A DNA stretch of 64,000 nucleotides, from the NCBI GenBank assembly GCA_038373885.1, contig JAWZYV010012244.1, positions 62,001 through 126,000 of the forward strand. Direction: 5' to 3'. Shown piece by piece: positions 10,813 through 23,205 of the stretch. The notes under the pieces are model-generated. The model was not told the DNA's origin, did no database searches, and saw nothing but the letters and a program-made list of their open reading frames with translations. The DNA comes from Cheiracanthium punctorium. Lineage: Eukaryota > Arthropoda > Arachnida > Araneae > Cheiracanthiidae. The translations under genes were made by a program, and so were the position numbers. Position 1 is the stretch's first letter. Every line of letters starts with the position of its first letter.

Positions 10813-12045
10813 TATGTTCTGTAGCTTTTATTAACTTTACATGTACGTAAGTCGCCAAATAATGAAAAATCGCCATGGGTGGCAAATTCGCAAGGTGTCC
10901 AATGGGTTTTACATTATTAAAAATACAGCTGAAACAGATGTTCTGATTTTATTATGCTTTAGCTCCTAATTAATATAACTTTTGAATGGCAACATTAAAT
11001 ATCATTGTGTTTAGGAGGAGTGCAAATAATTTTTCCAGCGATTATAAGCGGAGTCCGCACTCCAGGTGGAGTATAGCTCAGGAGCCGTATAACACGGATT
11101 CCCATAACAAAATATCTTCCGTGTTATGAGGGGAAGGGGATCTACTGTAGTGTGAAGTTTAAATTTTTATGTACCAATGAACCTGCAAGAACCAAGCAAT
11201 GTGTAGCTCAGTAACATTCTATCTGATCCAATCTTCGGGTTTTGTCTGTTGAAATTATGTCTTTTTTACGAATAAGCCTTATTAGGGGCCAAATGCCTCA
11301 TACGAAAAGCGAGCGTAGCGAGTCTGGGGGCCTTGTCCCCTAGTACATTTCAAAACAATTATTTTTTAAACTGAATGACTGTTTAATCATTTTAAAAGAA
11401 ATTAAAGCAAATTTATTCACATAGATACTAAGGTGTATAAAAAATAGTTAAATAGATATATAAAATAAAAAATTTAGGGTCTCGGTTTTATTATACGATT
11501 AGCAGGGTGGGGTGAATGGGGGGGGGAGAGAAATTGCCCTGAGACTTAGCCTAATATAGAAATTACATGTTAATGTTATCTCTTTTCGACCGGGAAGTGT
11601 TGTGATTCCGCTTAAAATGGGATTTTGCCATGTAATTCTTGGTAAAAATTGATTGCACTTACCTTCTAGTACCACTTACTTAGCAGGTCCTTATGCATGG
11701 CCGATTAAGCTTCAGAATGGAGATTCGTGGTCGCCTATTTTGCTTGTTTTGAAACAGTTCACAATTCTTCCACATGCGCAATCTAACGGTTGCTATAGCG
11801 ATGGAAAACAAGGGATAGCAAGATCGCAGGGGGTGCGGAAAAAGAATTTTTTTAAACAGCAGCTTCATTCAACTGCCTTCTAGATACAGGAACTTTTTGG
11901 GTTATTATGCTAAAAATTAGGCAGGTTATTGGCATGGATTAAATTCCCATATGCTTCAAATTTTAATATGTACGCTGCATAAAGAAAAAAAAATACCACT
12001 AAAGTGCTATTATTTGTGCTATTAATTTCAAAAGTCGAAAATGTG

Positions 12046-12117
<72 letters not shown>

Positions 12118-12445
12118 AAATCTTAATTTCCAATTTTCAAATTTAATGGTTGCTGTTATGAGATTTTTCGGCAGTGTTAGAATCGAAGCAAAGAGAAAAA
12201 AAAAAAAGCAAAAGGTTGGGAAGAGGGAGAATAATCATACAATTTATTTCTTTGGTTTAATCAAAATATTTTTTACGTGTCAGAAGAGAAAAACTTTAGC
12301 ATGGATTGGATTATAATACACTTTCCAACAAAACGAATAGCTTTAAAATGGATTGTGATACACTTTCCAACATTATATTGTGTCACGTTAACCGAATTTC
12401 ATGTTATCCAATAAATTTAACATGTAATTAAAGGGAGCGAGCATA
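10813..12445. other. Non-genic repeat-rich stretch
   Basis: It holds a G/C-rich patch with near-inverted ends at 11,285-11,341 (aggggcc ... ggccttgtcccct), a G-run near 11,520 and a long AT dinucleotide tract. I see no gene. Confidence 0.4.
12049..12114. repeat. (AT)n microsatellite, 66 bp
   Basis: Thirty-three uninterrupted AT dinucleotides. It is highly polymorphic-prone and self-complementary. Confidence 0.95.
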
Positions 12446-12671
12446 TGTTTCGTGTAAACTGGTGTGTATCGAATCCCGTTATAGCGATACTGGTATTTAA
12501 CGAACGTAACATAACGAACGAAAATTTTGGTCCCGCTGTTTTACTATTGTATTTGTTAATGTTTCGGGTATAGCGAACCACCGTATGTAGCAAACAAAAC
12601 TTTTGGCTCCTTGAAGTTCGTTATAACGGGGGTTCAATTGAGCAGTTTAGCGTCAACGAGGTTCGACTGTA
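12446..12671 (-). mobile_element. pogo/Tigger-like MITE remnant
   Basis: The right end gaggttcgactg followed by TA is the inverted form of CAGTCGAACCTC, a terminus typical of pogo/Tigger elements. Several 'gttataacg' and 'atagcga' motifs lie inside. The left end (cgaatcccgttatagcg) is diverged. TA would be the target duplication. Confidence 0.5.
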
Positions 12672-13151
12672 TTAGTATTAACTTCAGATGTGTGGGGAAA
12701 AATGAACTCTTTTGACTCATTCAAAATGTTAGTCGATAAAAGTGTACTGATTAAAACTACGGGAGTTCTTTTCTTCCGTGGGCCGTGCAGCTACGGAGAG
12801 AAAATTAAAAACAGAATTACTTTGATAGCAAAATAATTTAAAAAAAAAACACTGCAAAACAGACATACCCAACAGGAACAATGCATATCACGTTTCATGA
12901 GTCAGCAAATTTTGTTGCAAGAATGTTGCCAAAATCAAAAGGCAGCATAGTGTTGCCAGAAGTATAATGGGTAATAGTAGATAGAACTAAGATTATAAAA
13001 GTGTTGCCAGAAACAGTAGTGTAAAATTATATGACAGTGTTAAAATTTAGGTAATTAATCAAATTAAAATAAAGGAATATTATTTAATTTATAATTATAA
13101 TTATTGAATAATTATTGAATTACAATATAATTTTTTAATATTTAATTGCCT
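12672..13151. other. Non-genic stretch
   Basis: AT-rich sequence with repeated 'gtgttgccagaa' motifs at 12.95-13.02 kb. No gene is visible. Confidence 0.35.
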
Positions 13152-13291
13152 CAGGCGCGTAGCCAGGGAAATTTTTCGGGGGGGGGGGGGATATGTACAT
13201 ATATGTGCATAAGTAGACGGAATTTCATCACTAATCCAAAAATTTCGGGGGGTATATTCCCCGAAATCCCCCCCCCCTGGCTACGCCCCTG
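13152..13291 (+). mobile_element. hAT-like MITE, GCGTAGCCAG group
   Basis: Ends are CAGGCGCGTAGCCAGGG and CCTGGCTACGCCCCTG, with an inner G-run and C-run. The flanks aattgcct and aattggct match at 7 of 8 positions, so I take them as a decayed 8-bp duplication. An inverted sister copy with a perfect duplication is at 27,298-27,434. Confidence 0.8.
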
Positions 13292-13468
13292 AATTGGCTG
13301 GTATAGCCAATTAAATATTAAAAAAATATTGTATTTAAAACTCTAATGAATATATAATATCTAAATTCATATATGGTTTATTTTTCTGAGATTTATTCTA
13401 ATATTTAGAGAGAATATTTAAAAACTAAAATTAGAATTATAGATGTATATTCACTAAATAGGAACTTC

Positions 13469-13560
13469 GTGTTTTTTTTTTTTTTTGTGTGTGTGTGTGT
13501 GTTGTGTTGTTGTTGTTTGTTTTGTTCCCCCTCCCCCCAAATATATATATATATATGCCT
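13469..13560. repeat. Simple repeats: T-run, (GT)n, (AT)n
   Basis: A poly(T) run is followed by a (GT)n tract, a gttgtt patch, a C-run and a short (AT)n tract. Open frames across it are artefacts of composition. Confidence 0.85.
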
Positions 13561-14675
13561 GAGTATATACATCCAGAGATTTTTAAATATTTTTACTCTA
13601 TCTTTTATATTATATTTTTTATATAGTGAGAAAAGCTTCCTTCTCCGGGCCATCCAACCAATTACAACTTTAAAACCAAACCCCACTCACCTCCAGTAAA
13701 TTAACAAAGACAATAGACACATTACTTGCATGAACTATATCTATATATATAAAAATGAATGTTTGTGGGTATGCGTGTCTGTGTGTGTGTGCATGACGTT
13801 GAAAAACTCCAAAACTGTTTGACCAATCACCATGAAATTTGGTACACCTAAGTCTTTTGTCTCGGAGAAGGTTTTTATGCTATCCATTTTACTCTAGCTC
13901 GCCGCTAGGTGGCGCTGTAAAACGTCAAATACTATTCAACCGCTTGCTATGAAAATTCCGTTTAACTTATCTTGACGAAAATTCGTACGTATGGATATTT
14001 CAACACGGAGAATATTTTTACGCAATCCATTTTGATATAACTTGCCGCTAGGTGGTTCTGCAGAGCATCGAATTCTATTCGGTTGGACCGTTTGGTATGA
14101 AAATACCATTCAACCAATTTTGATGAAAATTGCCATTTATGGATATTTGGAGAAGGTTTTTTGCTATCCATTTTCCTCTAGCTTGCTGCTAGGTGGCGCT
14201 GCAGAACGTCATATTCTATTCCGTTCGACTGCTTGCTATGCAAGTACTGTTGCACCGATTTTGATGAAAATTGGTACACACGGATATTTGAAGGTACATG
14301 CCGTAGAATATTTTTACTTTATCCCTTTTTCTGTAACTTGACGCTAGATGGCGCTACAGAACGTCAATTTTTATTCCGTTCGACCGCATGCTATGAAAAT
14401 ACCGTTCAACCAATTTTTATGAAAATTGGTACGTATGGATTTTGAACACGGAGAATATTGTTACACTATCCATTTTGCCATGACTTGCAGCAAGATGGCG
14501 CTGCAGTACACAAAATTCTATTCCGTTCGCCGCTCGCTATGGAAGTACCGTTCAACCGTTTTTGATGAAAATTGGTACACACGGATATTTGAAGACGTAG
14601 AATATTTTTACGTTATCTCTTTTGCTATAACGTGCCGCTAGATGACGTTGCAGAACGTCGAATTATATTCCGTTT

Positions 14676-15106
14676 CATAGGCGCACCCATGGGGGCGGGG
14701 GCTATGGGGGCTCAAGCCAACCCTAAAGGTGGAAAGTTTGAAGTGAAAAACTTAAATAAATGAAAATTGTCACTAATGAATTATTACTATTATTATTATT
14801 TATTGTCTTCAAATTATTTCTAAAGTATTTTTTACCTAAAAAGATGTCAGCTTTTAAATAAATACTTACAGAGAGTTTATGAAACACAGTTAAAGTCAGT
14901 TACAATATCATTGAAAAGATCAGATAATTATTTATGACTCTGAAATGAGTTTTTGCTTGTGGGCTTGTGTTGAATGGGCAAATCAAGTGGTACAGAATAT
15001 TTTGACGTTATAAGAGGGTTGTAACTATTATCGATCTCACTATAACCGAGTTCAGCCGTATTTTCAGTTCAGCCCTCCCCAAACTAAAATCCTGGGTGCG
15101 CCACTG
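14676..15106 (+). mobile_element. Nested hAT-like MITE in the Helentron array
   Basis: It begins CATAGGCGCACCCATGGGG and ends CCTGGGTGCGCCACTG. The flanks ttccgttt (14,668-14,675) and ttccgttc (15,107-15,114) match at 7 of 8. Because it interrupts a tandem unit, the target site is also known from neighbouring units. Related sequence lies at 25.66-26.05 kb. Confidence 0.75.
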
Positions 15107-16513
15107 TTCCGTTCAACCCTCTTGCTATGAAAATAACGTTCAACCGATTGTGGAAAAAATTTGTATGTATGGATATTTGAACACGAAAAATATTTTTGCA
15201 CTATCTGTTTTGCCATGACTTGCTGCTAGATGGCGCTGCAGTAGATCGAATTCTATTCCGTTCGACCGCTTCCTATGCAAGTACCGTTCAACTAATTTTG
15301 ATGAAAATTGGTACACACGGATATTTGAAGACGTAGAATATTTTTACGTTATCCATTTTACTGTAACTTGACGCTAGATGGCTCTACAGAACGTCGATTT
15401 CTATTCCGTTCGACCGATTGCTATGAAAATACCATTCAACTGATTTTGACGAAAATCGGCACACATGGATATTTGAAGTAGAACATTTTTACACTATCCA
15501 TTTTGCTGTAACTTGCCGCTGCATGGTGCTGCAGAACGCCGAATTCTATTTTGTTTAAGCGATTGCTGTGAAAATAATGGTCAACTGATATTGATGACAA
15601 TTGGTACACATGGATATATGAACATGGGGAATATTTTTACGCTATCCGATTCGCTATAACTTGCCGCAAGATGGCGCTGCAACACATCAACTTCTATACC
15701 ATTCAACCAATCGCAATAAAAATTTTTATGCTTACACATTTGAGCACGGAGAATACATTCTAACTATTCGTTTAGCTGTAACTCACTACTAGATGACACT
15801 GCAGCGCATCATTACTTTAACTCGCCATTAGATGGCAATGCAGCTCACCAACTTCATGACCGGACAATTGATCTCTATGAAAATTGATATAGATAGATAC
15901 TTGAACACGGAGAATATTTTCGTGTTATCCATTTTGCTATAAATAGCTACTTCATTGTGCTGTAGCACATCATTACTTTAACTCGCCGATAGATAGCGCT
16001 GCAACGTATAAACTTCTTACTTTAATTCGTCTATTGATGGGGCGGCAGCATATAAAGACTGTTCAACTGATCGCTATGAAAACTGGTATAGATATTCGAA
16101 CACGGAGAATATTTTTGCGTTATCCACTTTGCTATAACTTGCCACTTCAAACCAATATCTTCAGTGCCGTTCAACTAACCGCCATGGAGATTCGTAAACA
16201 TAGATGTTTGAACGAAAAGAAGATTTTCTTAGTATCCGTTTAGCTATAACTCGCCTTCTTTACCGTTCCACCGTTTGCTATGAAAATACCGTTCAGATGA
16301 TTTATGAAAATTGATACACACAGATATTTGAGCCCTGAGAATACCTTTACGCTACCTATTTTCCTACGCCTGCCTCTAGATGCCGATGCAGCGCACCAAC
16401 TTCAAAGCCGTTCGACCGATCACCTTAAAAATTGGTATACATACACATTTGAGTAGAGACAATACTTTTTTAGTATTTATTTGGCTGTACTCACAACTTG
16501 ATGACACTGCAGC

Positions 16514-16655
16514 CAGGGCCTGATCGCGCAACAAAAAGGGGGCCCCCAAATTGTTCTTTAAGTTTAAAAATTTGTAAATTTTGAAAAATATTTCGAAAGA
16601 GGGTCTCCTAATGAAGTTTTGGCCCAGGGCCCCCAACTCGGCAAATCTGCCCCTG
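16514..16655 (+). mobile_element. Nested hAT-like MITE
   Basis: Ends are CAGGGCCTGATCGCGC and GGCAAATCTGCCCCTG with inner ggggcccc blocks. Flanks actgcagc and tgtgcagc match at 6 of 8. A relative with a perfect duplication is at 32,444-32,637. Confidence 0.6.
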
Positions 16656-17282
16656 TGTGCAGCACTTTATTATTTTAACTCACCACTAGGTAGCACTTCA
16701 GCAATCAACTTTTTTATCGTTTAACTAACCGTTCTGAAAATTGGTATACATACACATTTGAACACAATATTTTTGCGTTATCCATTTTGCTTAACTCGCC
16801 CTTTGATGGCGCTTTAGCGTATTATTACTTTTAATTTGCCACTAGATGGCGATGCAGCGTATAGTGACCGTTAAACTGTTTGCTATGAAAACTGGTAGAC
16901 ATAGATATTTGATCATGATAATATTTTGATGCTATCCATTTTGCAAAAACTTCGACAGTTGATGTCGCTGCGCCGAATCATCTTCTTCACCGTTCAAACG
17001 ATCGCCATAAAATTCTTAATTCTCTTTATGCATAATTATTGAATACAGATAATATTTATGCGATATGAATTTTGCTATATCTATTTATTATGATAGTAAT
17101 TACATAAAACCGTAATATAAAAAAAGAATCCATTCATTCCCGTGCGAAGAACGGGGCATACAGCTAGTATAATAGATTTTAGGAACTTGGTGGGATAGTT
17201 ATATTGTCTGGAAGTCAGAAAGAGAGATTTAAAATTGGAAACTTTAAATTCTTCTATACATAGAAGCTTGATTCAGCAGCAA

Positions 17283-18330
17283 TGATTATAGATGTTATTG
17301 TGGAATACTGATTTATGTAAGCGAGATGAAAAATGAGTAAAGCTATTTACTTTAAAGCTAAAATCTTTTCTCTAATCATATATGTTGAAACTTAGACTAT
17401 TGCTAGGAGTGATAGAAATACTTAAATCTAAAAAAGTAACAACATTGTTATGCATATGATTTTTAATTAATTCAAGAGCAGATGGATATTTTGCTAGGAA
17501 GATACCGATATTAATATTAGCAGAATTTAATAGCAAGATATCATCCATATACCTTTTTATAATTGCATGATTATTGTGGTAGTTTTTTTTTATAGAAATA
17601 TAGGTATAGATCTGCCAGATAACTGGATGCTGATCCACCTTGTGATATACCATAATTTTGCAGATATAATTTATTGTTATGCATGATATAATTATTATAT
17701 ATAATAAATTTAGATAGACTACTGAAATAATTCACATCAACGTGTGAGGGTATCAAAATATTATTAACACTATTTATAAATAATTCATTGATAACATTGT
17801 AAAGACCGTCAAGAGGAATATTATTGAATAAGTCTTTAAAAATCGTAGGTATATAAAGAGGTAACATTAATAATATTACGTATGGTACTGCGAAGATCAT
17901 AAATATTTCCTATGGAGTTATCATTACTTTTTATATAGCACTCATGCACAGCAGACAATATCTTTAATAATAATTTACTTGCTACATTACCTCCTATTGT
18001 AACAATTTTAAACTTTAATGGTGTTTTATGAAATTTAGGAATTAGTACAATGAGGGGATAGTTTAAATTGTTATGTTGTAAGTTGAGAAGTTTATAGAAA
18101 GCCAGAATTTTTTTATTGCAGACAACAGTAGATAGATTAGTGTAGGAATAGATACTGTTATTTACAGTTGACGAACCTAAAAAAGTGTGGTATAACTGTT
18201 TCATATAAATGTGTATAATTATTGGAGGACTTATCTACATAAGTAATGATGAAGTGCTGCTTTAGAAAGTCTATGGGTGTATGACTGTTATTATTAAACA
18301 TGAGTTTTGTGTTTAACATGTTTAGCAATA
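17283..18330 (-). pseudogene. Reverse transcriptase pseudogene (Penelope-like or related)
   Basis: Read on the minus strand, pieces in different frames give the ordered landmarks of a reverse transcriptase. These are a DKSSNNY block (about 18.23 kb), IPKFHKTPLKF (about 18.0 kb), a DLFNNIPLD block (about 17.82 kb), YGISQGGSASSYLADLYLYF (about 17.63 kb), RYMDD (about 17.55 kb), VTFLDLSI (about 17.43 kb) and a final RKDFSFKV block (about 17.35 kb). YMDD is the catalytic motif. At least three frameshifts (near 18,205, 17,850 and 17,590) and an in-frame stop (near 17,380) break it, so it cannot be functional as it stands. The FLD...IYD order after YMDD resembles Penelope-like elements, but no GIY-YIG endonuclease is visible and the family call is tentative. 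The Helentron right end lies just downstream. Confidence 0.7.
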
Positions 18331-18853
18331 TTATGCTTAAAGGTTATGCGTAAAACTTTCACTTTCTTGCATTTTGAAAGCTTGAATAGGAGTGTTGTAT
18401 TATTTTATGGCAGTATTGTATATGAAGTAATCTAAATCATAAGAAAACTGAGTGACTATGCCACATATTGAGATTTTTTATGGTATCCTGTGTTTGGTGC
18501 CTTTCTGCATGAATTTTTGTAATCTATAAATCTGTTATTATTGCAAGGTCCCCAGACATAATGCGTCCATAATCCCGGTTAATGAAGTTCCTATAGTGAT
18601 TTTCAGTACAAATAAAGGGTGGTGTATCCAAAGGGTTATACATTTTAGAGAAGGAGTTATGGTTAAATAGTTTCCTACCTAAAGGTAGGGGATATTTAAA
18701 AGAATTTTTAATAGTTAAATTTTTAATGGCAAAGTAAATGTTGTTAGTGGATAAAATAGTATTGATAAGTCATTTAATGCAAAATTTGGAAAGGTTAACT
18801 TGTAGGTTAGAATTAGCAGAAATATTAATTTTATCGTTAGCCAGATTTACAGT

Positions 18854-18889
<36 letters not shown>

Positions 18890-19019
18890 AACAATAAAGT
18901 TGTTTATATCATGAACTTCATGCAGTGAAGTTCTTCATATCATCCAACTTTCAGAAATAACTCGTATGCACGAAAATTGTCTTCAAAAACGGTCCGACGT
19001 GTTACTCGGTTTAGGAAAT
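18331..19019. other. Possible 5' part of the retroelement, then AT repeat
   Basis: Minus-strand sequence here probably continues the retroelement upstream of its reverse transcriptase, but I cannot name a domain. A short (AT)n tract lies at about 18,858-18,886. The last 60 bp resemble the repeat found again at 23.28 kb (caactttcagaaa...cacgaaa). Confidence 0.35.
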
Positions 19020-19182
19020 ACAGTCGAATCCCGTTTTAGTGAAGTCCGTTATAGCGAAAATCTCTCCATGGCGGAGACTTTGATCCCAAAATCCAATTAC
19101 ACTATGGAGATACAATATCGATATAGCAAAATTTCGTTGGAGCGAAATGATTTCTCTGGTCCCTTGGACTTCGTTATAGCGA
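19020..19182 (+). mobile_element. pogo/Tigger-like MITE
   Basis: It starts TA-CAGTCGAATCCCGTTTTAG and ends gacttcgttatagcgaaat, an inverted relation of the 'gttatagcgaa' motif. It interrupts a repeat that is found without it near 23.3-23.4 kb. It is short, non-coding and non-autonomous. Confidence 0.55.
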
Positions 19183-19786
19183 AATTAGCATTTTTTCCCT
19201 TAGTGTGTGTATCATAACTTCTATAAATTCATGGTTTGTAACTGTTCACAGTACAAATTGTAAACAGACATTTTAAATTTTCCGATCTCTAGCGCAATTA
19301 AATGTTCTAAAAAGCTGTTCAAAAGTTACACGATTTTCTTCTTTCCTACTCTATCATGAATAGCATGTGCCATTTAAAAGCATTATCCCATTTCATATTA
19401 TTAGACATTTAGCATTGAATTCAAGAAGCTTTCGTTTCTTTTGACTGCCCCATTAAAAATACTATGCTAATAAATGTACTAATAGTCGACAATAGATGGC
19501 AGCACTACAAGCATACTCTCAAACTTGGAAGGCACCGTGACTCCCTCCATCAAGGAATAAGGTAAAAATTCATGTTTCAAGATATTTTAAACTAACAACC
19601 TTAAATTATGAAATTTAGACCAAAAAAATTATTTTAAAAATTTTTACCTCCTTGCACTAAATAAAAGGAAGCATAATGATACAATGGCGGATCCAGACAA
19701 AAATTGTGGTGGTGGCACAAAATGTTTTTCTCTCATTTTTCTAGTAAATTCACTTGTTTGCTATTATGGCAAGCCTACACGAGGAG
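19183..19786. other. Non-genic stretch
   Basis: The start matches the repeat at 23.4-23.5 kb (ttcacag...cttgtaaacag). A short stretch near 19,490 contains agatggcagcac. No gene. Confidence 0.35.
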
Positions 19787-19985
19787 CATCTGTCTAGAAG
19801 GAGCTTGCGCCATGGGTTGAGGAATTTTTAAGGGGTTCTAACGCGCATTCACGTTACATCTGGAGATAAACACACAAAAATCCAGACCGTTAGATCGAAC
19901 AGCAGCGCAACAGGCCCAAACAACGGACCTTCACACTTCAGCCCTCTTTCATGTTCTGTGTTTTATCCACTCGGCTATGGTGTGT
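19787..19985 (-). repeat. SINE, minus strand
   Basis: The body ttctaacgcgcattcacgtt acatctggag, and ccagaccgttagatcgaac, matches the SINE at 38.53-38.75 kb in the same orientation. It carries scattered differences and is an old copy. Confidence 0.6.
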
Positions 19986-21280
19986 CGTAAATACATCTGA
20001 ATTCACAAAGTAAGTCAATCAATCTTATATAGCGCAGCCATAGTTCGCCTGGGGTGGGGCATATGCCTCTGTGTCCTTCCTCTGTATCTGCCGATGTAGT
20101 GATAGCGAAAAATTTCAGTATTCTGATTTTGACGGAGAAATCAATTTTGACCATCTCTGAATTGACGTTGATGAGTTTTTGCATGACGTCTCAACGTACG
20201 CGTGTGTGCATGTACGGTCTAATGTGCGGTCTAATTTGAACAATCGCTACTCCAATTTGACTAGTTTTTTCGTGACGTCTGGTGTAACATCTCTACGTGA
20301 GACTTCATTTCTGACTTCTATCGACTGAGCTTATTTATAGGGTCACCGAAAAGACTTTCAATACATTAAAGTCTATGGACATCTTCAATGCATTATGGTC
20401 ACACAAGTCTCCAGAACAGGTATGGGCAACCTTTGGAAATTTGAGGGCCAAACTTTAGGATGTTAGCGAAGTCGCGGACCGTATAATTGGGATTTATACT
20501 GGATTTTGAATTGTTTATGTGGGTTTTTTATATGTTTCGCGGGCCAGATCGAAAGCCGGGTCGGGCCACATCCCGACCGCGGACTGCAGGTTATCCAAAT
20601 GTACTCTAAGCAGTCATTATTTTGGCCATACCCGAAATCATGCCAACCGTTGCCAAATTTGACACCAGAATAAGTCTTTAAAACTCACCCCAGCTCTGCG
20701 AGAGCTCTTATATTTGCCGAGAAATACCTTAGTTACCTTAATACTATTGAAGTTTCGAGTCCCAGTTTCAAGTAAGATTGAATGAAGTGCGTCAAAAATT
20801 TACTTGCAGGGTCACCCAAAGGAGTTTCAATACTTTAGGGTGTATGGCCAACTTCAATAATTAAAAGTTTATGGACAATCATTGTTTGGTCCACGTCCAA
20901 AATATCGCGAACTGTCACGAAACTTTAAGGAGTTTGGACGAAATGTCGCCAAAGTTGGGGCCAAAAATAAGTTCTGAAAACTGAACCTAGCTTGGCGATA
21001 TCTCTTTTATTTGAAGAGAATGGACAAATCTTAATATATTGAATTATCACATCTCAATTTCAAATTAAATAAATTTGAATGAAGTGCATAAAAAATTTAT
21101 ATAATGCAATAGACGTATAAGTGGTCTCCACATCAGTTGCTATTAAAGTGTTCCTCAGGAAAATTTTAATATCGTCGTCTAAAACATTCTTCTTAAGTAA
21201 AATAGATTCTGATTCTCGTATAATGTATTTTATACAAATATAATTCTGTCTCCTTATGGATAAAGATGAGCTGATAGGGT
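19986..21280. other. Non-genic stretch
   Basis: No gene or bounded element is visible. Two diverged direct repeats of a segment with 'ggtcacc..aagacttcaatac' and 'gtctatggacatcttcaat' lie at about 20.34 and 20.81 kb. Confidence 0.4.
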
Positions 21281-21443
21281 TATCACACTTGCTTAAAATC
21301 CGAGCAACTTTCTTGCCGAACAACTCTTAGACCGATTTTCACTATCGTTCATTGGTTGGAGATCGCCTTCGTCAGGTAACGATAGAGAAAATCGGTCAAA
21401 AGTTGTTCGGCAAGAAAGTTGCTCGGATTTTAAGCAAGTGATG
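21281..21443. mobile_element. Foldback MITE with about 60-bp arms
   Basis: The left arm tatcacacttgcttaaaatc through the 'cgaacaactc' stretch is mirrored on the right (gttgttcggcaagaaagttg ... aagcaagtgatga) with a spacer of about 35 bp. The TATCACAC...AAATCCGAGCAA terminus resembles the ends of the longer element at 42,810-43,367, so this is probably an internally deleted relative. Confidence 0.65.
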
Positions 21444-23029
21444 ATTTTAAACTAATATGCCTTCAGAACGTGATTTATTGTTAAAGTATTGCATGCCTAT
21501 GAATTTTCTAACGATAAGCAGACGCTAAAAAAGAACTTACCTGTTGTTTGCACATTTGTGTAGTTAACTTAACCTAACAAAGGCTTTTTACAAATAACGA
21601 GCCGAATTTGAAATCGACTAACAATATACAATAACGAGAAGGTGACATGTCCGTGGCTTAATTGATTTTCTTACGCAAACATCCCTCGCGTGACGGATAG
21701 CCGTTTATCCTCCATCTTCATATCGGGAAAGAAAGAAAGAAAAAGAAAAAACACAGTATTTTGGCGCGTGTAAACACGCGTCTTAAATGTTAATATTAAA
21801 GTACAAGTAATTGGGATGCACGTTGAATATTGTGCAGTTGAGCCAGGAGGCTTCGGGTTGTGCGTGTGCTGTAATCATAAGTTATATTTGTGTTCTGCGA
21901 AAATTTTCGATTGAAAACAATACGTCGAATGTCCTCGATTGAAAAAGCAGCAAGTTTTGAAAATAAAAACATTTCTGTAGAAATCAGATAGAGAGGCAAA
22001 AAGCAAGGATTCAAAATGTGGTGATCTATGAATATTTATCGTCAGACCAGACGACCAAAGCTACGGAAAAACCCTATTTCAAAACAGTATTAAAGAAGGA
22101 TGGGCAACATGTGGTGATAGAAAAGTGCAACTGAGCACTTTCCAAGCACCACACACAGTATGTTACATATAAATAATAAAAAAATTTGCAGGATTTCAGT
22201 AAACTTTTATATTATACTGGCTACAAATAAACAGCGGCACTAGTATCAAAGTTATTAAATTAAAATTAAACTATTATATGTAATGGTGCAGATACAGTAA
22301 AATGGGATTGAGATATACTTGCATCGCAGTAATATACAAAACAGAGATATTATTTTGTTTAATATGGGAAACATTAAGGCTGTTCTTTTAAGAAATATTG
22401 CATGCAACTTGTGAACAGCTACAGCTCTTTATTGAAGCAGAATCCAGCTGTGCTACAGACAAGAAAAATTTAGAAATGTCTCTTTACATGATATACTATG
22501 TGTATGCAATTATAAACCATGAATCTGTAAAAGTTATGGATCAAGCATGCGGAATTTTGCACTGTATTTCCCTAAACGGATAAAGCTCGGCCCATTTTTG
22601 AAGGCTATTTTAATGCTTTAGGCTTTTTCACTTCCAAAACATGCAACTTTTGAACAGCTTTAAAAAAAGTTAATTGCATAGAGAATCGGAAAAATTTAGA
22701 ATGTCTCTTTATAAGTTGTACTGTGAATTGTTTCTAATAATAAACTTGTAGGAGTTACAAAACATTCAGGAAAAAACGCTAAGAATGCTAAGAAGAAATG
22801 CGTAGAAAGAGACATATAGGTTCTCTTTTAATCTGTGTGGAAAGTGCATTGGGTGATGAAGTATTTTTATATTTTTTCGTGTGTTTGAGGATGTTCTTTT
22901 GAAAAACCAATAGGTGTCACAGGTCTTCTGAACAGCGTTTAAACTAATCGATGAGTTAAGGGTGTTCCTTTTGGAAAACAATCGTCGTCACGGGACATTT
23001 GAACAGCTTTAAAAACAAGTCCATGAAGC
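21444..23029. repeat. Diverged repeats with 'gaacagcttt' motifs
   Basis: Several diverged direct copies of a segment with 'catgcaacttttgaacagct' and 'ggaaaaatttagaatgtctc' occur at about 22.40, 22.64, 22.92 and 22.99 kb, and again at 0.13 kb. No gene can be supported. A (gaaa)n patch lies near 21,730. Confidence 0.45.
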
Positions 23030-23205
23030 CAGAGGCGTAGCCAGAAATTTTTCATGGGGGGGGGGGGTTACGACTACTACAACTCATATATATGTATACG
23101 TGTGTGTGATAATGTAGTGAAGAATATACATTTTGTATGGCAAAAATTTCTCATGGGGGGGGGGGTTATGACCCCCTAACCCCCCCCCCTTGGCTTACGC
23201 CCCTG
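23030..23205 (+). mobile_element. hAT-like MITE, GCGTAGCCAG group, TSD catgaagc
   Basis: Ends are CAGAGGCGTAGCCAG and TTGGCTTACGCCCCTG. The perfect 8-bp direct repeat catgaagc flanks it (23,022-23,029 and 23,206-23,213). It has inner G-runs and a C-run and is non-coding. Confidence 0.9.

Larger units (their letters stand above)
13738..17168 (+). mobile_element. Helentron-like non-autonomous Helitron with internal tandem array
   Basis: The left end (tctatatatataaaaatgaa followed by a gtttgt run) and the right end (hairpin CCCGT...ACGGG at 17,139-17,155, then catacagCTAGT) have the form of Helentron-type rolling-circle elements. Between them runs an array of roughly 180-bp units, each with 'accgttcaaccgattttgat', 'gaaaattggtacacacggat', 'gagaatatttttacg' and 'cttgccgctagatggcgctg'. 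No Rep-helicase frame is present. The array decays towards the right end. Two MITEs are nested in it. Confidence 0.75.

Noticed and set aside
14042..14641. Several open frames of 70-99 residues
   Set aside because: They read through the tandem units of the Helentron array; the repeat unit happens to be open in some frames.
13738..17168. CRISPR-like or centromeric satellite interpretation of the regular array
   Set aside because: The units are contiguous with no unique spacers, and the array is enclosed by Helentron-type ends.
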